64,000 nt of DNA from Bacillus sp. NTK071 (GCF_017303315.1 NZ_JAFKOI010000006.1:1-64000), one strand, 5' to 3'. Positions 8,535 to 17,857 are shown, counted from the first letter of the stretch. Program-made: numbers and translations. Notes: generated by a model from the sequence alone, not told the origin.

Positions 8535-9254
8535 TTAAATCCGATCTACTCTTACATCGAGTACGGAAAAGTCAAATTGAAACACTAGTCGTTGCATGGA
8601 TTCTTCAAAGTCCACCGTCTGGTAATCAAGAGAGTGACCGCGTCCAACTGCATCCTGGTTGTGTTTATCGATCTTTGCTGAAATAACATGAGCACTACCT
8701 TCAACCTTGAAAGGTATTTCTTCTGGTATGAGAATGGAAATATCACCTACGAAGCCTGATAGGTTGATAACTATTTCTTCCTCAGGAATAAAAGTAGTGG
8801 AAAAGTCGAAGTCATAATCACAAACAAAGCTCCAGTCGTGAATGGATTCAACTTTCCAGTTTTCTTTCTTATAGGAGTGTGAACGGACAAGACTGAATCC
8901 GTGATTATTACGAAATTTCCCAAGCAACTTAATTCCGATAAATACAAAAAGGAGTGGCCACAGTTTCCATATGCTCCACAAACTAAAGGTAATGATGTGG
9001 AAACGATCCATAACCAGAAGCAAGCCGAGTGTTAAGAATAGGACTCCTGTGGACATCCGCTTCTTTTTCTTTGTAGGCATTAGTGCGTCTACAACATACT
9101 TTCCTCCGAGTAAAAACAACAGGAATGGATAAAAAAAGACAAAGGCTTCCGTCATTTCCATGGAAATAATGCCGATATTTATAAGAAGAAGAAAAATACC
9201 GAGAGCTACAAATGACATAGCCGCCAGGAATTGTCCTGTGTGAAAATGCTTCAT
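8535..9254 (-). CDS. liaF: LiaF, inhibitor of the LiaSR envelope-stress system
   Basis: 239 aa with four N-terminal membrane helices (up to about residue 115) and a C-terminal beta-rich domain with the LiaF pattern (NLSGFVGDISILIPEEIP). In B. subtilis, LiaF keeps LiaS inactive without stress. It is the promoter-proximal gene, 16 bp before liaS. GGAGA precedes the ATG. The usual target genes liaIH are not directly upstream: a repeat element and an unrelated membrane-protein gene are there instead. Confidence 0.9.
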   Translation of the reverse strand: MKHFHTGQFLAAMSFVALGIFLLLINIGIISMEMTEAFVFFYPFLLFLLGGKYVVDALMPTKKKKRMSTGVLFLTLGLLLVMDRFHIITFSLWSIWKLWPLLFVFIGIKLLGKFRNNHGFSLVRSHSYKKENWKVESIHDWSFVCDYDFDFSTTFIPEEEIVINLSGFVGDISILIPEEIPFKVEGSAHVISAKIDKHNQDAVGRGHSLDYQTVDFEESMQRLVFQFDFSVLDVRVDRI

Positions 9255-9329
9255 ACGATCTCCTCAATTCATTCTGTCTCCTAGAAAACATATTTGACAG
9301 TAATAATCATTAATCCTGCACTTCTAAAG

Positions 9330-9529
9330 ATTGTTGTTTTGAAAGAGGTTTTGTGAAGAAATCCACACTTAGCAAATTGTAGCGGAAGGATGCTCGACTC
9401 CTGCGGGATTAGCGGGACAGGTGAGACCCCACAGGCGCGCCTTAAGCGTGCCGAGGAGGCTCACCGCCCGCCCCGCGGAAAGCGAGCATCCTGGAGCGGA
9501 AATCAACCACTAACTTTATAGAAACAATC
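9330..9529. repeat. MITE-like intergenic repeat, copy B
   Basis: About 200 bp bounded by TTGTTG (9331) and AACAATC (9529). The core from GGATGCTCG (near 9388) to CGAGCATCC (near 9491) is a long imperfect inverted repeat rich in G+C, including GTGAGACCCCACAGG. It sits in the 509-bp gap upstream of liaF. The remainder of that gap (9530-9763) shows no other recognisable feature. Confidence 0.8.
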
Positions 9530-9763
9530 ATTAACAAAACAGTGCTTCTTAAAAAGATTCAGAATTTAAATGTTCCTATTAGTATAGTTGAATTATAGAA
9601 AGAACAAATGTAGTTGAAGGTTGATTTTTTCTCCGTCTAGAGACTGATTTTTCATGTTAAAATGTAGAAGATTAGTGGAAAGTCTCTAATATGAGAAGGA
9701 TGAAAGGCAAATGAAATCGAATAGAGTATAATGAGTGAGGTTTCTTATGAGAGAGGGAATGGA

Positions 9764-10093
9764 ATGAAACAAAAACGCATGTTTAAACTGGCTCTTGCAG
9801 GATGTGTTCTAGGCATCGTCGCAGCAGTGCTCTCCCGGTTTAATGTGGTACCTCTAATACAGGTCAGAGATATATCGTTTCTAACTGCTTTTATCTTTCC
9901 TGTTGTTGCAATCGTAGGCTGTTATTTGATGAAAGCAAAACCGATCGTGGGTGGGTTCAGTTTACTTGTTTCAGCAGCAGGCGGGATCATTTTTCTATCT
10001 ATTTTCTATATCATTCCAGCTGCTTTTCTTGTTATATCCGGATTCTTTAGCATTCTCTTGAAAGAAGAGACGCAACTGGTAGCGAACAAATAA
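9764..10093 (+). CDS. DUF4064-like small membrane protein
   Basis: 109 aa from the ATG preceded by AGAGGG; an in-frame ATG 33 bp earlier has no ribosome binding site. Three to four hydrophobic helices with Gly/Ala-rich first segment (LALAGCVLGIVAAVL), a KAKPIVGG loop and the FYIIPAAFLVISGF segment match the DUF4064 pattern of Bacillus membrane proteins. The function is unknown. It is monocistronic, ending in a terminator. Confidence 0.7.
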   Translation: MKQKRMFKLALAGCVLGIVAAVLSRFNVVPLIQVRDISFLTAFIFPVVAIVGCYLMKAKPIVGGFSLLVSAAGGIIFLSIFYIIPAAFLVISGFFSILLKEETQLVANK

Positions 10094-10118
10094 ACCGCTC
10101 CTGTGTAAGGGCGGTTTT
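10092..10118 (+). terminator. Intrinsic terminator
   Basis: AAACCGC/GCGGTTT stem right at the stop codon of the DUF4064-like gene, followed by TTTT. Confidence 0.75.
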
Positions 10119-10119
10119 G

Positions 10120-10950
10120 TTATGCCTTCGAAAGGAATTCGCGAATTGCTTTCGTCGTCTCCTCAGGTCTTTCTTCTGGAATCAGATGGCCGGTATGAGA
10201 GAATACAAGAAGATCTGCATCCGGCAGATCTTTTTTCATTCGCTCACCCACTCGGAGCGGAACGAGCCGATCGTCACTTCCCCATATTAATAAAGTGGGG
10301 AAATTAATTTTGTTCAGTGCCTTTGTTGATAAGTCTTCTTCTCGCTCACGAATGAGTCGGGAAAGAGCAAGGTAGAAGCCCTTCTCATTAAAGGCTGTTG
10401 TATATCCATCAATCACTTTCTTTGTTAGAAGTGTTTCATCATAAACCAAATGCTCGAAATTTTTCTGGAGGTTAATCGCACTCATTGAAATGCTCAAACA
10501 ATAAGGAAAGAAGGGAAGGTAAGAGCATAGTCTGAGACCTGGGGAAGACGATTTAATATAACTTGAGCTACATAATAATATAAGCTTTTCAATTCGTTCA
10601 GGATGTTGAATACATGTACGCAGTGCTATTTGACCTCCCATTGAGTGACCAACTAGAACGGCTTTATCAATACTCATTTCTTCAAGCAGTGCATTAGTAA
10701 GTGCGGCATACTCATGAAGGGAATAGTGAATATCGCAACTTTTCTCACTTTCACCAAAGCCAGGTAAATCGAAACACAAGAGATTGTACTCTTTATGTAG
10801 GAGCGGAAGTAGCTTACGGAAACTAAAAGATGACGAAAGAAAGCCGTGAATAAAGACAAGTGTTGGAGCGCTTATGTTCGGATGCTTGTAATACTCATAT
10901 GAAAGCGTAACATTTCCAATTTTTCTCTTTTCTTTCATGTGGGCAAACAC
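10120..10950 (-). CDS. Alpha/beta-fold hydrolase
   Basis: 276 aa. The fold signatures are HGF at the oxyanion hole (near residue 35), nucleophile elbow GHSMGG (near 102), acid in IWGSDDRLVP and catalytic His in SHTGHLIPEERP. It belongs to the broad lipase/esterase/hydrolase group and the substrate cannot be predicted. The first codon is GTG behind GAGGAG; an ATG four codons later is an alternative. It is a single gene convergent with the DUF4064-like gene. Confidence 0.88.
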   Translation of the reverse strand: MFAHMKEKRKIGNVTLSYEYYKHPNISAPTLVFIHGFLSSSFSFRKLLPLLHKEYNLLCFDLPGFGESEKSCDIHYSLHEYAALTNALLEEMSIDKAVLVGHSMGGQIALRTCIQHPERIEKLILLCSSSYIKSSSPGLRLCSYLPFFPYCLSISMSAINLQKNFEHLVYDETLLTKKVIDGYTTAFNEKGFYLALSRLIREREEDLSTKALNKINFPTLLIWGSDDRLVPLRVGERMKKDLPDADLLVFSHTGHLIPEERPEETTKAIREFLSKA

Positions 10951-11059
10951 GAATAATCGCTCCTCTCTAATCGTCTATCTAAAGTTTGGCTTAAATTCAA
11001 GAAGATTATCCGACTAGAAGGTTGTTTGGATGATTACATCCAGTCATGTTCAATGAACA

Positions 11060-11088
11060 AAAAAAAAGACGAGGCATTTGCCTCGTCT
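11060..11088 (-). terminator. Intrinsic terminator of the NSS transporter gene
   Basis: Perfect AGACGAGGCA/TGCCTCGTCT stem with a long T-run on the minus strand, about 170 bp downstream of the transporter stop. Confidence 0.85.
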
Positions 11089-11183
11089 ATCAAAAGGGGG
11101 AATATAGATAGCTTACTACTTCTGTTATTCCCAAAGTTTGAGAAGAATATACCTTTTTTATAAAAATGCTTTTTTCGTATATA

Positions 11184-11226
11184 TTGTTGCTATAAGAGTG
11201 GGTTAATTTCCGCTCCAATTAGCGAA
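11184..11226. repeat. Fragment of the MITE-like repeat (left end)
   Basis: TTGTTGCTATAAGAGTGG followed by TTAATTTCCGCTCCAATTAG matches the left end of copy D, joined directly to its right end, so the core has been lost. It lies between the NSS gene and its terminator. Confidence 0.7.
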
Positions 11227-11255
11227 GCGTGGTGTTTTATATTAAAGTTCTTTTA

Positions 11256-12596
11256 CTAATAAGCAAGTAATGACGTGATTAAAACAATCAGGATAGCAGC
11301 TGGAACGATGTAGCGAATTAAGCCATACCAGATTGGGAAAATCACTCGACCAATACTTGATGACATCATCACTTCACTTGAAAGGATCTCTCGTTTCATC
11401 TTTCGTGATACGAAAATTGAGATGAGTAGTGCACCAACCGGCATCAACAGGTTACTTGCAAGAAAGTCCATTGCATCAAAAATCGATCTTCCAAAGATTG
11501 ATACATCTGCTAGCACTCCAAAAGATAAAGCAGAAGGAATACCTAGCAAAAAGACAAAAAATCCAGCAATCCAGGAGACTTTCTTACGATTTCCTTTGCC
11601 ACGAGTGACAGTGGATACAATGATTTCCAATAGTGAAAAAGCAGACGTTAAGGTTGCGAACAGCAAGAGGGCCATGAAGATGGTAAAGAACAAACCTCCA
11701 AATGCCATCTGGTTAAAAACAGCTGGCAGTACCGTGAAGATTAATCCAGCTCCTCCTGAAGGTTCAAATCCAAATGCGAAGACGGCAGGGAAGATCGCAA
11801 GCCCAGCAAGAAACGAAATAAACACGTTTAGGGAAACGACAGAAATGACAGACCCTGTCAAGTCAGCGTTCTTATCAAGGTAAGAGCTGTATGTAACCAT
11901 CAATGAGATTCCGACGCTGAGTGCAAAGAATGATTGTCCCAGTGCATCAAGGACGCCTTCAGCTGTAAGCTTTGTTAGATCTGGCTGTAAGAAGAATGCG
12001 ACACCTTCCATTGCGCCATCAAGTGAAAGGGAACGAGCAACAAGTACTAAGAAGAGCACAAAGAGTGCTGGCATCATATAGCGACTTGCTGTTTCAATCC
12101 CTTTCTGGACTCCGAATTGGACGATCGCGATCGTGATAGCTAGAAAAGCTGCCTGTGTAATTAGTGAGGTAGAAGGGCTACCGATAATTTCGCCGAATAG
12201 TTGCTCATATCTGCTGTTTGGAAGTCCTGTTAAGGACCCTGAAAAGCTTCTAAGCAAATAGGTAATAACCCATCCTCCGATGACACTATAGAAGGAGAGG
12301 ATAATAAAGGAAGCTGTTACTCCAAGATAGCCTAACCACTTCCATTTGGGATTACCCGAAATGGATTCGTAAGAAGAGACAGCGTTTTGTTGTGAATGCC
12401 GACCAACTACGAATTCAGCAAGCAACATGGGAGCACCAACGGCAAATGTGAAAAGAAGAAAAACAAGGAAAAAAGCGCCTCCACCGTTTGTGCCAGCCAT
12501 ATATGGGAATTTCCACAGTGCACCAAGTCCAATAGCGGATCCTGCTGATGCGAGTACAAATCCGAACTTGGAAGACCATTGATCATTTGATTTCAT
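11256..12596 (-). CDS. Neurotransmitter:sodium symporter family (NSS/SNF) transporter
   Basis: 446 aa with 11-12 hydrophobic helices. The first helix carries the NSS signature FVLASAGSAIGLGALWKFPYM, with unwound substrate- and Na+-binding glycines. It resembles B. subtilis YocR/YhdH-type Na+-dependent transporters of amino acids or related solutes. The substrate is unknown. AGGTGA precedes the ATG. No partner gene lies in the same transcript. Confidence 0.92.
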   Translation of the reverse strand: MKSNDQWSSKFGFVLASAGSAIGLGALWKFPYMAGTNGGGAFFLVFLLFTFAVGAPMLLAEFVVGRHSQQNAVSSYESISGNPKWKWLGYLGVTASFIILSFYSVIGGWVITYLLRSFSGSLTGLPNSRYEQLFGEIIGSPSTSLITQAAFLAITIAIVQFGVQKGIETASRYMMPALFVLFLVLVARSLSLDGAMEGVAFFLQPDLTKLTAEGVLDALGQSFFALSVGISLMVTYSSYLDKNADLTGSVISVVSLNVFISFLAGLAIFPAVFAFGFEPSGGAGLIFTVLPAVFNQMAFGGLFFTIFMALLLFATLTSAFSLLEIIVSTVTRGKGNRKKVSWIAGFFVFLLGIPSALSFGVLADVSIFGRSIFDAMDFLASNLLMPVGALLISIFVSRKMKREILSSEVMMSSSIGRVIFPIWYGLIRYIVPAAILIVLITSLLAY

Positions 12597-12843
12597 ATTG
12601 TCACCTCATATGGAATAAGTCCTAATGCATTTTATCACTATAGCGAGCGGAAAGTATTCAGTCAATATCAAATATTCTTGTATTTATTTACCACTTGGTG
12701 TAAGGGTTGATGTGATTGGGTTTTCAAGAGTTTCCTGTGATAATTTTATTTTGAAAGTAAATCCTTATAAGGACAGAAATAAATATTCTTGCTATTCCCT
12801 TAGTGGAGATGTATTATTTTAAAAAAAGGGCTAGTAGGATGCT

Positions 12844-12872
12844 TTGTCTTGACACAATATCTATGTTATACT
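12844..12872 (+). promoter_or_regulatory. SigA-type promoter of the S1-domain gene
   Basis: TTGTCT (12844-12849) and TATACT (12867-12872) are 17 bp apart, with TG extending the -10. It lies 34 bp before the ATG, just ahead of the TTAGGAGTG ribosome binding site. The rest of 12597-12843 shows nothing recognisable. Confidence 0.55.
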
Positions 12873-12906
12873 AGTTAAGTTGAAAAAATTTGTTAGGAGT
12901 GTTTTC

Positions 12907-13326
12907 ATGGCAGAACAATATAACGTCGGTGATATCGTAGAAGGGAAGGTAACTGGTATTAAGCCTTTTGGCGCGTTCGTTGCAATTGACGACCAAAAGC
13001 AAGGTCTAGTTCACATCTCTGAAATTTCTCACGGCTACGTAAAAAATATCGAAGACCAACTTACTGTTGGAGACGAAGTTAAAGTTAAAATCCTTAACGT
13101 TGAAGAAGGTTCAGGTAAAATCTCTCTTTCAATCCGTGCTACTCAGCCTAAGCCTGAGCGTCCGGAAAGAAAGCCTCGCCCAGCAGCTCCAAGCGGCGGT
13201 GGAAACAAGAAACAACAACAAACTTCTTCTCCACAAGGCTTCAACACGCTTGAAGATAAGCTTAAAGACTGGTTGAAAGAGTCTAACGACCGTCAAGCAC
13301 AGTTGAACAAACGTCTTAAGAAGTAA
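12907..13326 (+). CDS. yugI: S1 RNA-binding domain protein, general stress protein 13 (YugI)
   Basis: 139 aa from the ATG behind TTAGGAG. Residues 5-75 form an S1 OB-fold (VGDIVEGKVTGIKPFGAFV, then GLVHISEIS). A basic Pro/Lys-rich linker (80-105) and a C-terminal amphipathic helix follow. The family binds RNA and associates with ribosomes; GSP13 is cold- and stress-inducible in B. subtilis. The strong promoter, start region and codon choice suggest high expression. It is monocistronic. Confidence 0.9.
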   Translation: MAEQYNVGDIVEGKVTGIKPFGAFVAIDDQKQGLVHISEISHGYVKNIEDQLTVGDEVKVKILNVEEGSGKISLSIRATQPKPERPERKPRPAAPSGGGNKKQQQTSSPQGFNTLEDKLKDWLKESNDRQAQLNKRLKK

Positions 13327-13336
13327 GTGATGAAAG

Positions 13337-13366
13337 AAGGCAGCCATATGGCTGCCTTTTTTTGTG
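13337..13366 (+). terminator. Intrinsic terminator
   Basis: Palindromic stem AAGGCAGCCATATGGCTGCCTT followed by seven T residues, 10 bp after yugI. Confidence 0.9.
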
Positions 13367-13395
13367 TAGATAAGAAAATAGAAAAATCAGTTGAG

Positions 13396-13751
13396 TCTAG
13401 CTCCAGCGCCCAGGTTCTCGAGTCGCTTCAGTCTTTCCGATGAACACAAAGAACGTGTTCACCGGAAAGCCTTCCATCGCTTGTCGAACCTACCGGGCGC
13501 TTGCGCTTTTCATGATCTAGCTCCAGCGCCTACCCGCTCGATATCTTAAGCCAAGCCTCATTGTGGCAAAGAGCGCCACATTGAGCCTCGTCTTAAGCTT
13601 GTCGCGGGTGAACAAGGCGCTTGCGCTTTTCAATGTCTAGCTTCAGCGCCCAGGTTCTCGAGTCGCTTCAGTCTTTCCGATGAACACAAAGAACGTGTTC
13701 ACCGGAAAGCCTTCCAGCGCTTGTCGAACCTACCGGGCGCTTGCGCTTTTC
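13396..13751. repeat. Three direct repeats at exact 120-bp period
   Basis: Three units of 116 bp start at 13396, 13516 and 13636. Each opens with TCTAGCT(C/T)CAGCGCC and ends with GGCGCTTGCGCTTTTC, which are partly complementary, so each can fold as a hairpin. Units 1 and 3 are nearly identical; unit 2 keeps the ends but has a different inside with its own inverted repeat. The family is common between genes in Bacillaceae. The 13327-13755 gap holds only this array and the yugI terminator. Confidence 0.9.
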
Positions 13752-13755
13752 TAAA

Positions 13756-13986
13756 TTATGTTGTTGCTCGATCTGGTTCGTGTGAAAGCTCTTCAGTCGG
13801 CTTGAATAGTAAAGTTAGGCTATAAAGTCCGCTTAACCCAACAAGACCATATACAATTCGTGCAAGCGCAGCGTTTTGCCCGCCGAAAATAGCAGCTACA
13901 AGGTCAAATTGGAAAAATCCAATGAGGCCCCAGTTGATCGCACCAATGATGACTAATGCAAGAGCAACCCTTTGTATTGTGCTCAT
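13756..13986 (-). CDS. yuzA: DUF378 family membrane protein (YuzA)
   Basis: 76 aa from the ATG behind GGAGGGAG. Two hydrophobic helices are present; the first contains the DUF378 hallmark IIGAINWGLIGFF and the second YGLVGLSGLYSL. The function is unknown. It is placed as in B. subtilis, near yugI, yugJ and pgi. A longer in-frame upstream extension lacks a ribosome binding site. Confidence 0.88.
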   Translation of the reverse strand: MSTIQRVALALVIIGAINWGLIGFFQFDLVAAIFGGQNAALARIVYGLVGLSGLYSLTLLFKPTEELSHEPDRATT

Positions 13987-14151
13987 GAGACTCCCTCCTT
14001 TTATTAGGAAACATAGCGGTTCATACATAAGATAACTCGTCTTGTTAAAGATTATTCACAGCTGACAAACATTTCTAATAAGCACTTTACTTTATTTAAA
14101 TTATTGAATGAGGCATAATAAACGTGATTTGAAATGAAAGGGGACATAACA

Positions 14152-15315
14152 TTGAATAATTTTACATTCCAGAATCCAACGAAATTGATTTTCGGTAAAG
14201 GGCAACTTGAAGCTCTTAAGAATGAAATTCCACAATACGGTAAGAAAGTCCTCGTTGTTTATGGCGGAGGAAGCATTAAGAAGAACGGTGTTTATGATAG
14301 CGTGATGAAAACATTAGACGAAATTGGTGCAGAAGTTTCTGAGCTAAGTGGGGTAGAACCGAACCCACGCTTAACAACTGTTCATAAAGGTGTCGACATT
14401 TGTAAAGAAAACGATATTGATTTCATCCTAGCAGTAGGTGGCGGTAGTGTAATTGACTGCACAAAAGCTATTTCTGCAGGTGCTAAATATGATGGAGACG
14501 TATGGGACTTCGTAACGAAGAAAGCAGCTCCAAAAGAAGCTCTTCCATTCGGTACGGTTCTAACGCTAGCTGCAACTGGTTCTGAAATGAACCCTGGTTC
14601 TGTTATTACTAACTGGGAAACACAAGAAAAATACGGCTGGGGACACCCACTCGTACACCCTAAATTCTCAATTCTTGATCCAGAAAACACGTACACTGTA
14701 CCTAAGAACCACACAGTATACGGAATGGTAGACATGATGTCTCACGTACTTGAGCAGTACTTCCACCCAGAAACAGAAACTGAGCTTCAAGAAAACATGC
14801 AGTTCTCTGTTCTTGAAACAGTGATGGATACAGCTCCGAAATTGCTTGAAGACATGGAAAATTACGACCACCGTGCAACCATCATGCTAAGTGGTACAGT
14901 AGCTCTTAACCAATCTCTACAGATGGGAGTTCGCGGTGACTGGGCTTCTCATAACATCGAGCACGCCGTATCAGCTGTATACGATATTCCACATGCTGGT
15001 GGTCTTGCGATCCTGTTCCCGAACTGGATGAGACACAACCTTGATGTGAACGTAGGTAAGTTCAAGCGTCTTGCTGTTAAGGTTCTTGGTGTAAGCGAAG
15101 AAGGGAAGACAGATCGCGATATCGCTCTTGAAGGTATCGATAAGCTAAGCGCGTTCTGGAGCAGCCTTGGTGCACCAAACCGTCTTGCTGATTACGATAT
15201 TGATGATAGCAAGATTGACCTTATGGCTGATCGTGCAATGGCGAATGGGGCTTTTGGTAATTTCAAGTCCCTTGAGCGCGACGATGTTATTGCGATTTTG
15301 AAAGCTTCTCTATAA
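14152..15315 (+). CDS. yugJ: Iron-containing NADH-dependent alcohol (butanol) dehydrogenase YugJ
   Basis: 387 aa from a TTG start placed 8 bp after AAAGGGG; the ATG 18 bp earlier lies before the ribosome binding site. The type III alcohol dehydrogenase fold shows the NAD-binding GGGS loops ([24 protein letters not shown]) and metal ligands Asp (near 194), His in [10 protein letters not shown] and His in [18 protein letters not shown]. It reduces aldehydes to alcohols. Length equals that of B. subtilis YugJ. It lies two genes before pgi, as in that species. Confidence 0.93.
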   Translation: MNNFTFQNPTKLIFGKGQLEALKNEIPQYGKKVLVVYGGGSIKKNGVYDSVMKTLDEIGAEVSELSGVEPNPRLTTVHKGVDICKENDIDFILAVGGGSVIDCTKAISAGAKYDGDVWDFVTKKAAPKEALPFGTVLTLAATGSEMNPGSVITNWETQEKYGWGHPLVHPKFSILDPENTYTVPKNHTVYGMVDMMSHVLEQYFHPETETELQENMQFSVLETVMDTAPKLLEDMENYDHRATIMLSGTVALNQSLQMGVRGDWASHNIEHAVSAVYDIPHAGGLAILFPNWMRHNLDVNVGKFKRLAVKVLGVSEEGKTDRDIALEGIDKLSAFWSSLGAPNRLADYDIDDSKIDLMADRAMANGAFGNFKSLERDDVIAILKASL

Positions 15316-15329
15316 GAAGAATGTAGTTA

Positions 15330-15360
15330 AGGACCGTTCCGTTTGGAGCGGTCTTTTCTT
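15330..15360 (+). terminator. Intrinsic terminator
   Basis: GACCGTTCC/GGAGCGGTC stem with a TTTTCTT tail, 16 bp after yugJ. Confidence 0.85.
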
Positions 15361-15375
15361 GCTTTAGCTGGGAGT

Positions 15376-15518
15376 GATTTTTAGCTCATTTACGCCATTT
15401 GTGACAGCCACGGTTAGAGCAAATGAATTTGCTCACCGTGGCTGTCACACATGGCGACCTTTCAGCAGAGCTGAAAGGCGATTGAAACGAAGCGTTTCAA
15501 TCGAATGAGCTAAAAATC
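15376..15518. repeat. Cloverleaf-like structured element (four-way junction)
   Basis: A perfect 15-bp outer stem (15376-15390 with 15504-15518) encloses three hairpins: 15393-15456 (CGCCAT/ATGGCG, then TGTGACAGCCACGG/CCGTGGCTGTCACA, then GAGCAAAT/ATTTGCTC), 15458-15478 (CCTTTCAGC/GCTGAAAGG) and 15479-15503 (CGATTGAAACG/CGTTTCAATCG). Almost every base is paired. It lies between the yugJ terminator and pgi. It has no coding frame and no tRNA features. It may be a MITE or an RNA-level element. The rest of the gap, 15519-15695, holds only the pgi leader. Confidence 0.85.
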
Positions 15519-15695
15519 GAGCGAAGAAAATTGTGCCCTAAAGTTATAAAAAGATTTAAGTTCAAAGCAGTTCTAAGATGTTTATAAAGAAATTAATAAG
15601 GTATACGCTTACATGGGTCGGTGTTCTTGATTTCGAATAGTTCTTGGGCTAAAGTAAAATGTGAGTGAACAAAAAATGATAATTGGAGGCTAACT

Positions 15696-17057
15696 ATGAC
15701 TTCAAAAGTAAGTTTTGACTATTCAAAAGCATTGTCGTTTGTTGGCGAACATGAAGTAACATACATGAAGGATGCAGTGAAGGCTGCACATGAAGCGCTA
15801 CATAATTCAACAGGTGCAGGCAGCGATTTTCTTGGCTGGCTTACGCTTCCACATGATTATGATAAAGAAGAATTCTCACGTATTCAGAAATCAGCTGAGA
15901 AGATTAAATCAGATTCTGACGTTCTTCTTGTTGTTGGAATTGGTGGATCTTATCTTGGAGCTCGTGCTGCGATTGAAATGTTGAACCATTCTTTCTATAA
16001 CGTTCTTACGAAAGAAGAGCGCAAAACACCTCAGGTCTTCTTTGTAGGGAATAACATTAGCTCGACGTACGTGAAAGATCTCTTCAGCGTACTTGAAGGA
16101 AAAGACGTTTCGGTTAACGTCATTTCGAAATCAGGTACAACGACAGAGCCTGCAATTGCGTTCCGTATTTTCCGTAAGTTCTTAGAAGAGAAGTACGGTG
16201 TAGAAGAAGCAAGACGCCGCATTTATGCTACAACTGACAAGTCAAAAGGTGCTCTTAAGACACTTGCTGACGAAGAAGGTTACGAAAGCTTCGTAATTCC
16301 TGATGATGTTGGTGGACGCTATTCTGTTCTAACTGCAGTAGGACTTCTTCCAATCGCAGCTAGCGGAATCTCGATTGAAGACATGATGAAAGGTGCGCAG
16401 GATGCTCAAGATGACTTGAACACACCTGACCTTGCATCAAACCAGGCCTATCAGTACGCAGCTGTTCGTAATGCCCTTTACAACAAAGGCAAGAACATCG
16501 AGCTACTTGTGAACTACGAGCCATCTCTACACTATTTCTCTGAATGGTGGAAGCAACTTTTCGGTGAAAGTGAAGGAAAAGACAACAAAGGTTTATTCCC
16601 AGCTTCTGTAGATTTCTCAACAGATCTTCATTCAATGGGTCAATACGTTCAGGATGGCCGTCGTAGCCTTTTCGAAACAGTATTGAACGTTGAGAAGGCA
16701 CGTCATGAAATCACGATCGAAGAAGACGATAAGAACTTGGACAAGCTTAACTACCTAGCTGGTGAAACAATGGACTTTGTTAACCAGAAAGCATTTGAAG
16801 GGACTATGCTTGCTCATACAGATGGTGATGTTCCGAACTTAATCGTGAACATTCCAGAAATGACGGCTTACCACTTCGGTTACCTTGCATTTTTCTTTGA
16901 AAAAGCATGTGCCGTATCAGGTTACCTTCTAGGCGTGAATCCATTTGATCAGCCTGGAGTTGAAGCTTACAAGACAAACATGTTCGCGCTTCTAGGCAAG
17001 CCAGGATTTGAGAAAGAAAAAGCAGAGCTTGAGGATCGCCTTAATTCTCACGAATAG
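15696..17057 (+). CDS. pgi: Glucose-6-phosphate isomerase
   Basis: 453 aa, full length for the Gram-positive form. It interconverts glucose 6-phosphate and fructose 6-phosphate in glycolysis and gluconeogenesis. The family signatures are [13 protein letters not shown], the phosphate-binding [18 protein letters not shown] and [25 protein letters not shown] precedes the ATG. It is followed by a strong terminator, so it is probably transcribed alone. Confidence 0.97.
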   Translation: MTSKVSFDYSKALSFVGEHEVTYMKDAVKAAHEALHNSTGAGSDFLGWLTLPHDYDKEEFSRIQKSAEKIKSDSDVLLVVGIGGSYLGARAAIEMLNHSFYNVLTKEERKTPQVFFVGNNISSTYVKDLFSVLEGKDVSVNVISKSGTTTEPAIAFRIFRKFLEEKYGVEEARRRIYATTDKSKGALKTLADEEGYESFVIPDDVGGRYSVLTAVGLLPIAASGISIEDMMKGAQDAQDDLNTPDLASNQAYQYAAVRNALYNKGKNIELLVNYEPSLHYFSEWWKQLFGESEGKDNKGLFPASVDFSTDLHSMGQYVQDGRRSLFETVLNVEKARHEITIEEDDKNLDKLNYLAGETMDFVNQKAFEGTMLAHTDGDVPNLIVNIPEMTAYHFGYLAFFFEKACAVSGYLLGVNPFDQPGVEAYKTNMFALLGKPGFEKEKAELEDRLNSHE

Positions 17058-17062
17058 AAATC

Positions 17063-17096
17063 AGAAGAGAGTGCCGTGGGCACTCTCTTCTTTTTG
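17063..17096 (+). terminator. Intrinsic terminator of pgi
   Basis: AGAAGAGAGTGCC/GGCACTCTCTTCT stem (17063-17075 with 17079-17091), 3-base loop and T-run. Confidence 0.92.
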
Positions 17097-17097
17097 T

Positions 17098-17245
17098 AAG
17101 AGTAGGTTGATTTCCGCTCCAGGTGCTCGCTTTCCGCGGGGCGGGCGGTGAGCCTCCTCGGCGCATAGAAACATTGCGCCTGTGGGGTCTCACCTGTCCC
17201 GCTAGTCCCGCAGGAGTCGAGCACCTTCCGCTCCAATCAACTTTA
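17098..17245. repeat. MITE-like intergenic repeat, copy C
   Basis: From AAGAGTAGGTTGATTTCCG to CCGCTCCAATCAAC this matches copies B and D, with the same GTGGGGTCTCACCTGTCCCG core and outer GGTGCTCG/CGAGCACC pairing. The short TTGTTGC ends seen at copies A and D are not preserved here. Confidence 0.8.
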
Positions 17246-17322
17246 CATGTTGAATTTTTATACCAAACCTTTTTCAAGAAAAAATCCTTATTAAAAAAAT
17301 AGGAAAGGTTACATTTTGTGAA

Positions 17323-17380
17323 GTCTAGCTTCAGCTACCTACTCGAGATCTTTCGCAAGCGAACAAGTTGCTGATACTTT
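17323..17380. repeat. Degenerate copy of the 120-bp repeat family
   Basis: TCTAGCTTCAGC followed by a CTCGAG-containing segment resembles the opening of the repeats at 13396-13751, but the GGCGCTTGCGC end is missing. It is a truncated relic just upstream of yugN. Confidence 0.5.
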
Positions 17381-17446
17381 ATAAACATGAAATCTCCCTG
17401 TTTGGACACGATAAGCGTAGACTACCTAAACAGGGAGGAAACACCA

Positions 17447-17857
17447 ATGATTACAATGAATTCCGTGCTCGAAGGCAAAACAATTGAACTTAGCATTATG
17501 GAAGACAAGCTTCGTCAATTAGGCTACAGCTATGGTGGCGGTTGGGAGTATGATCATGGCTATTTTGATTATAAAATCGATGACGAGGACGGCTATCTTT
17601 TTCTAAGAGTACCGATTAAGGCTGTTAAAAAAGAGCTTGATGCGGATGGCGCAATCGTTGAAATCGGTCAGCCGTTCATGCTCTCTCATATGTACCAAGC
17701 AGGAGTCGACCCAAAAGGAAACATCACTAATATTACTGCTTCATTTAATCAGTTTCAGGAACCGACCGATAAGGATGCTGAAATTGATGAAAAGTGGTTG
17801 AAATATGGTGAGCGCTATTTGAAAGAACTTGATGCAGCGCTCATGCCTTATGTGTGA
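17447..17857 (+). CDS. yugN: YugN-like family protein
   Basis: 136 aa from the ATG behind GGGAGG. It is a soluble alpha/beta protein with the YugN pattern (YSYGGGWEYDHGYFDYKID, VPIKAVKKELD). The function is unknown. Its 3' end overlaps the end of the convergent potassium-channel gene by 10 bp; the yugN-yugO pairing is as in B. subtilis. Confidence 0.88.
   Translation: MITMNSVLEGKTIELSIMEDKLRQLGYSYGGGWEYDHGYFDYKIDDEDGYLFLRVPIKAVKKELDADGAIVEIGQPFMLSHMYQAGVDPKGNITNITASFNQFQEPTDKDAEIDEKWLKYGERYLKELDAALMPYV

Noticed and set aside
12625-12822. 65-codon plus-strand frame before yugI
   Set aside because: AT-rich spacer translation without ribosome binding site or protein-like pattern.
13396-13751. 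CRISPR array
   Set aside because: Period is 120 bp with 116-bp units and 4-bp joins; there are no short repeats with variable spacers and no cas genes.
15376-15518. Cloverleaf element as a tRNA gene
   Set aside because: 143 bp, no T-loop or anticodon consensus, stems far too long for a tRNA.
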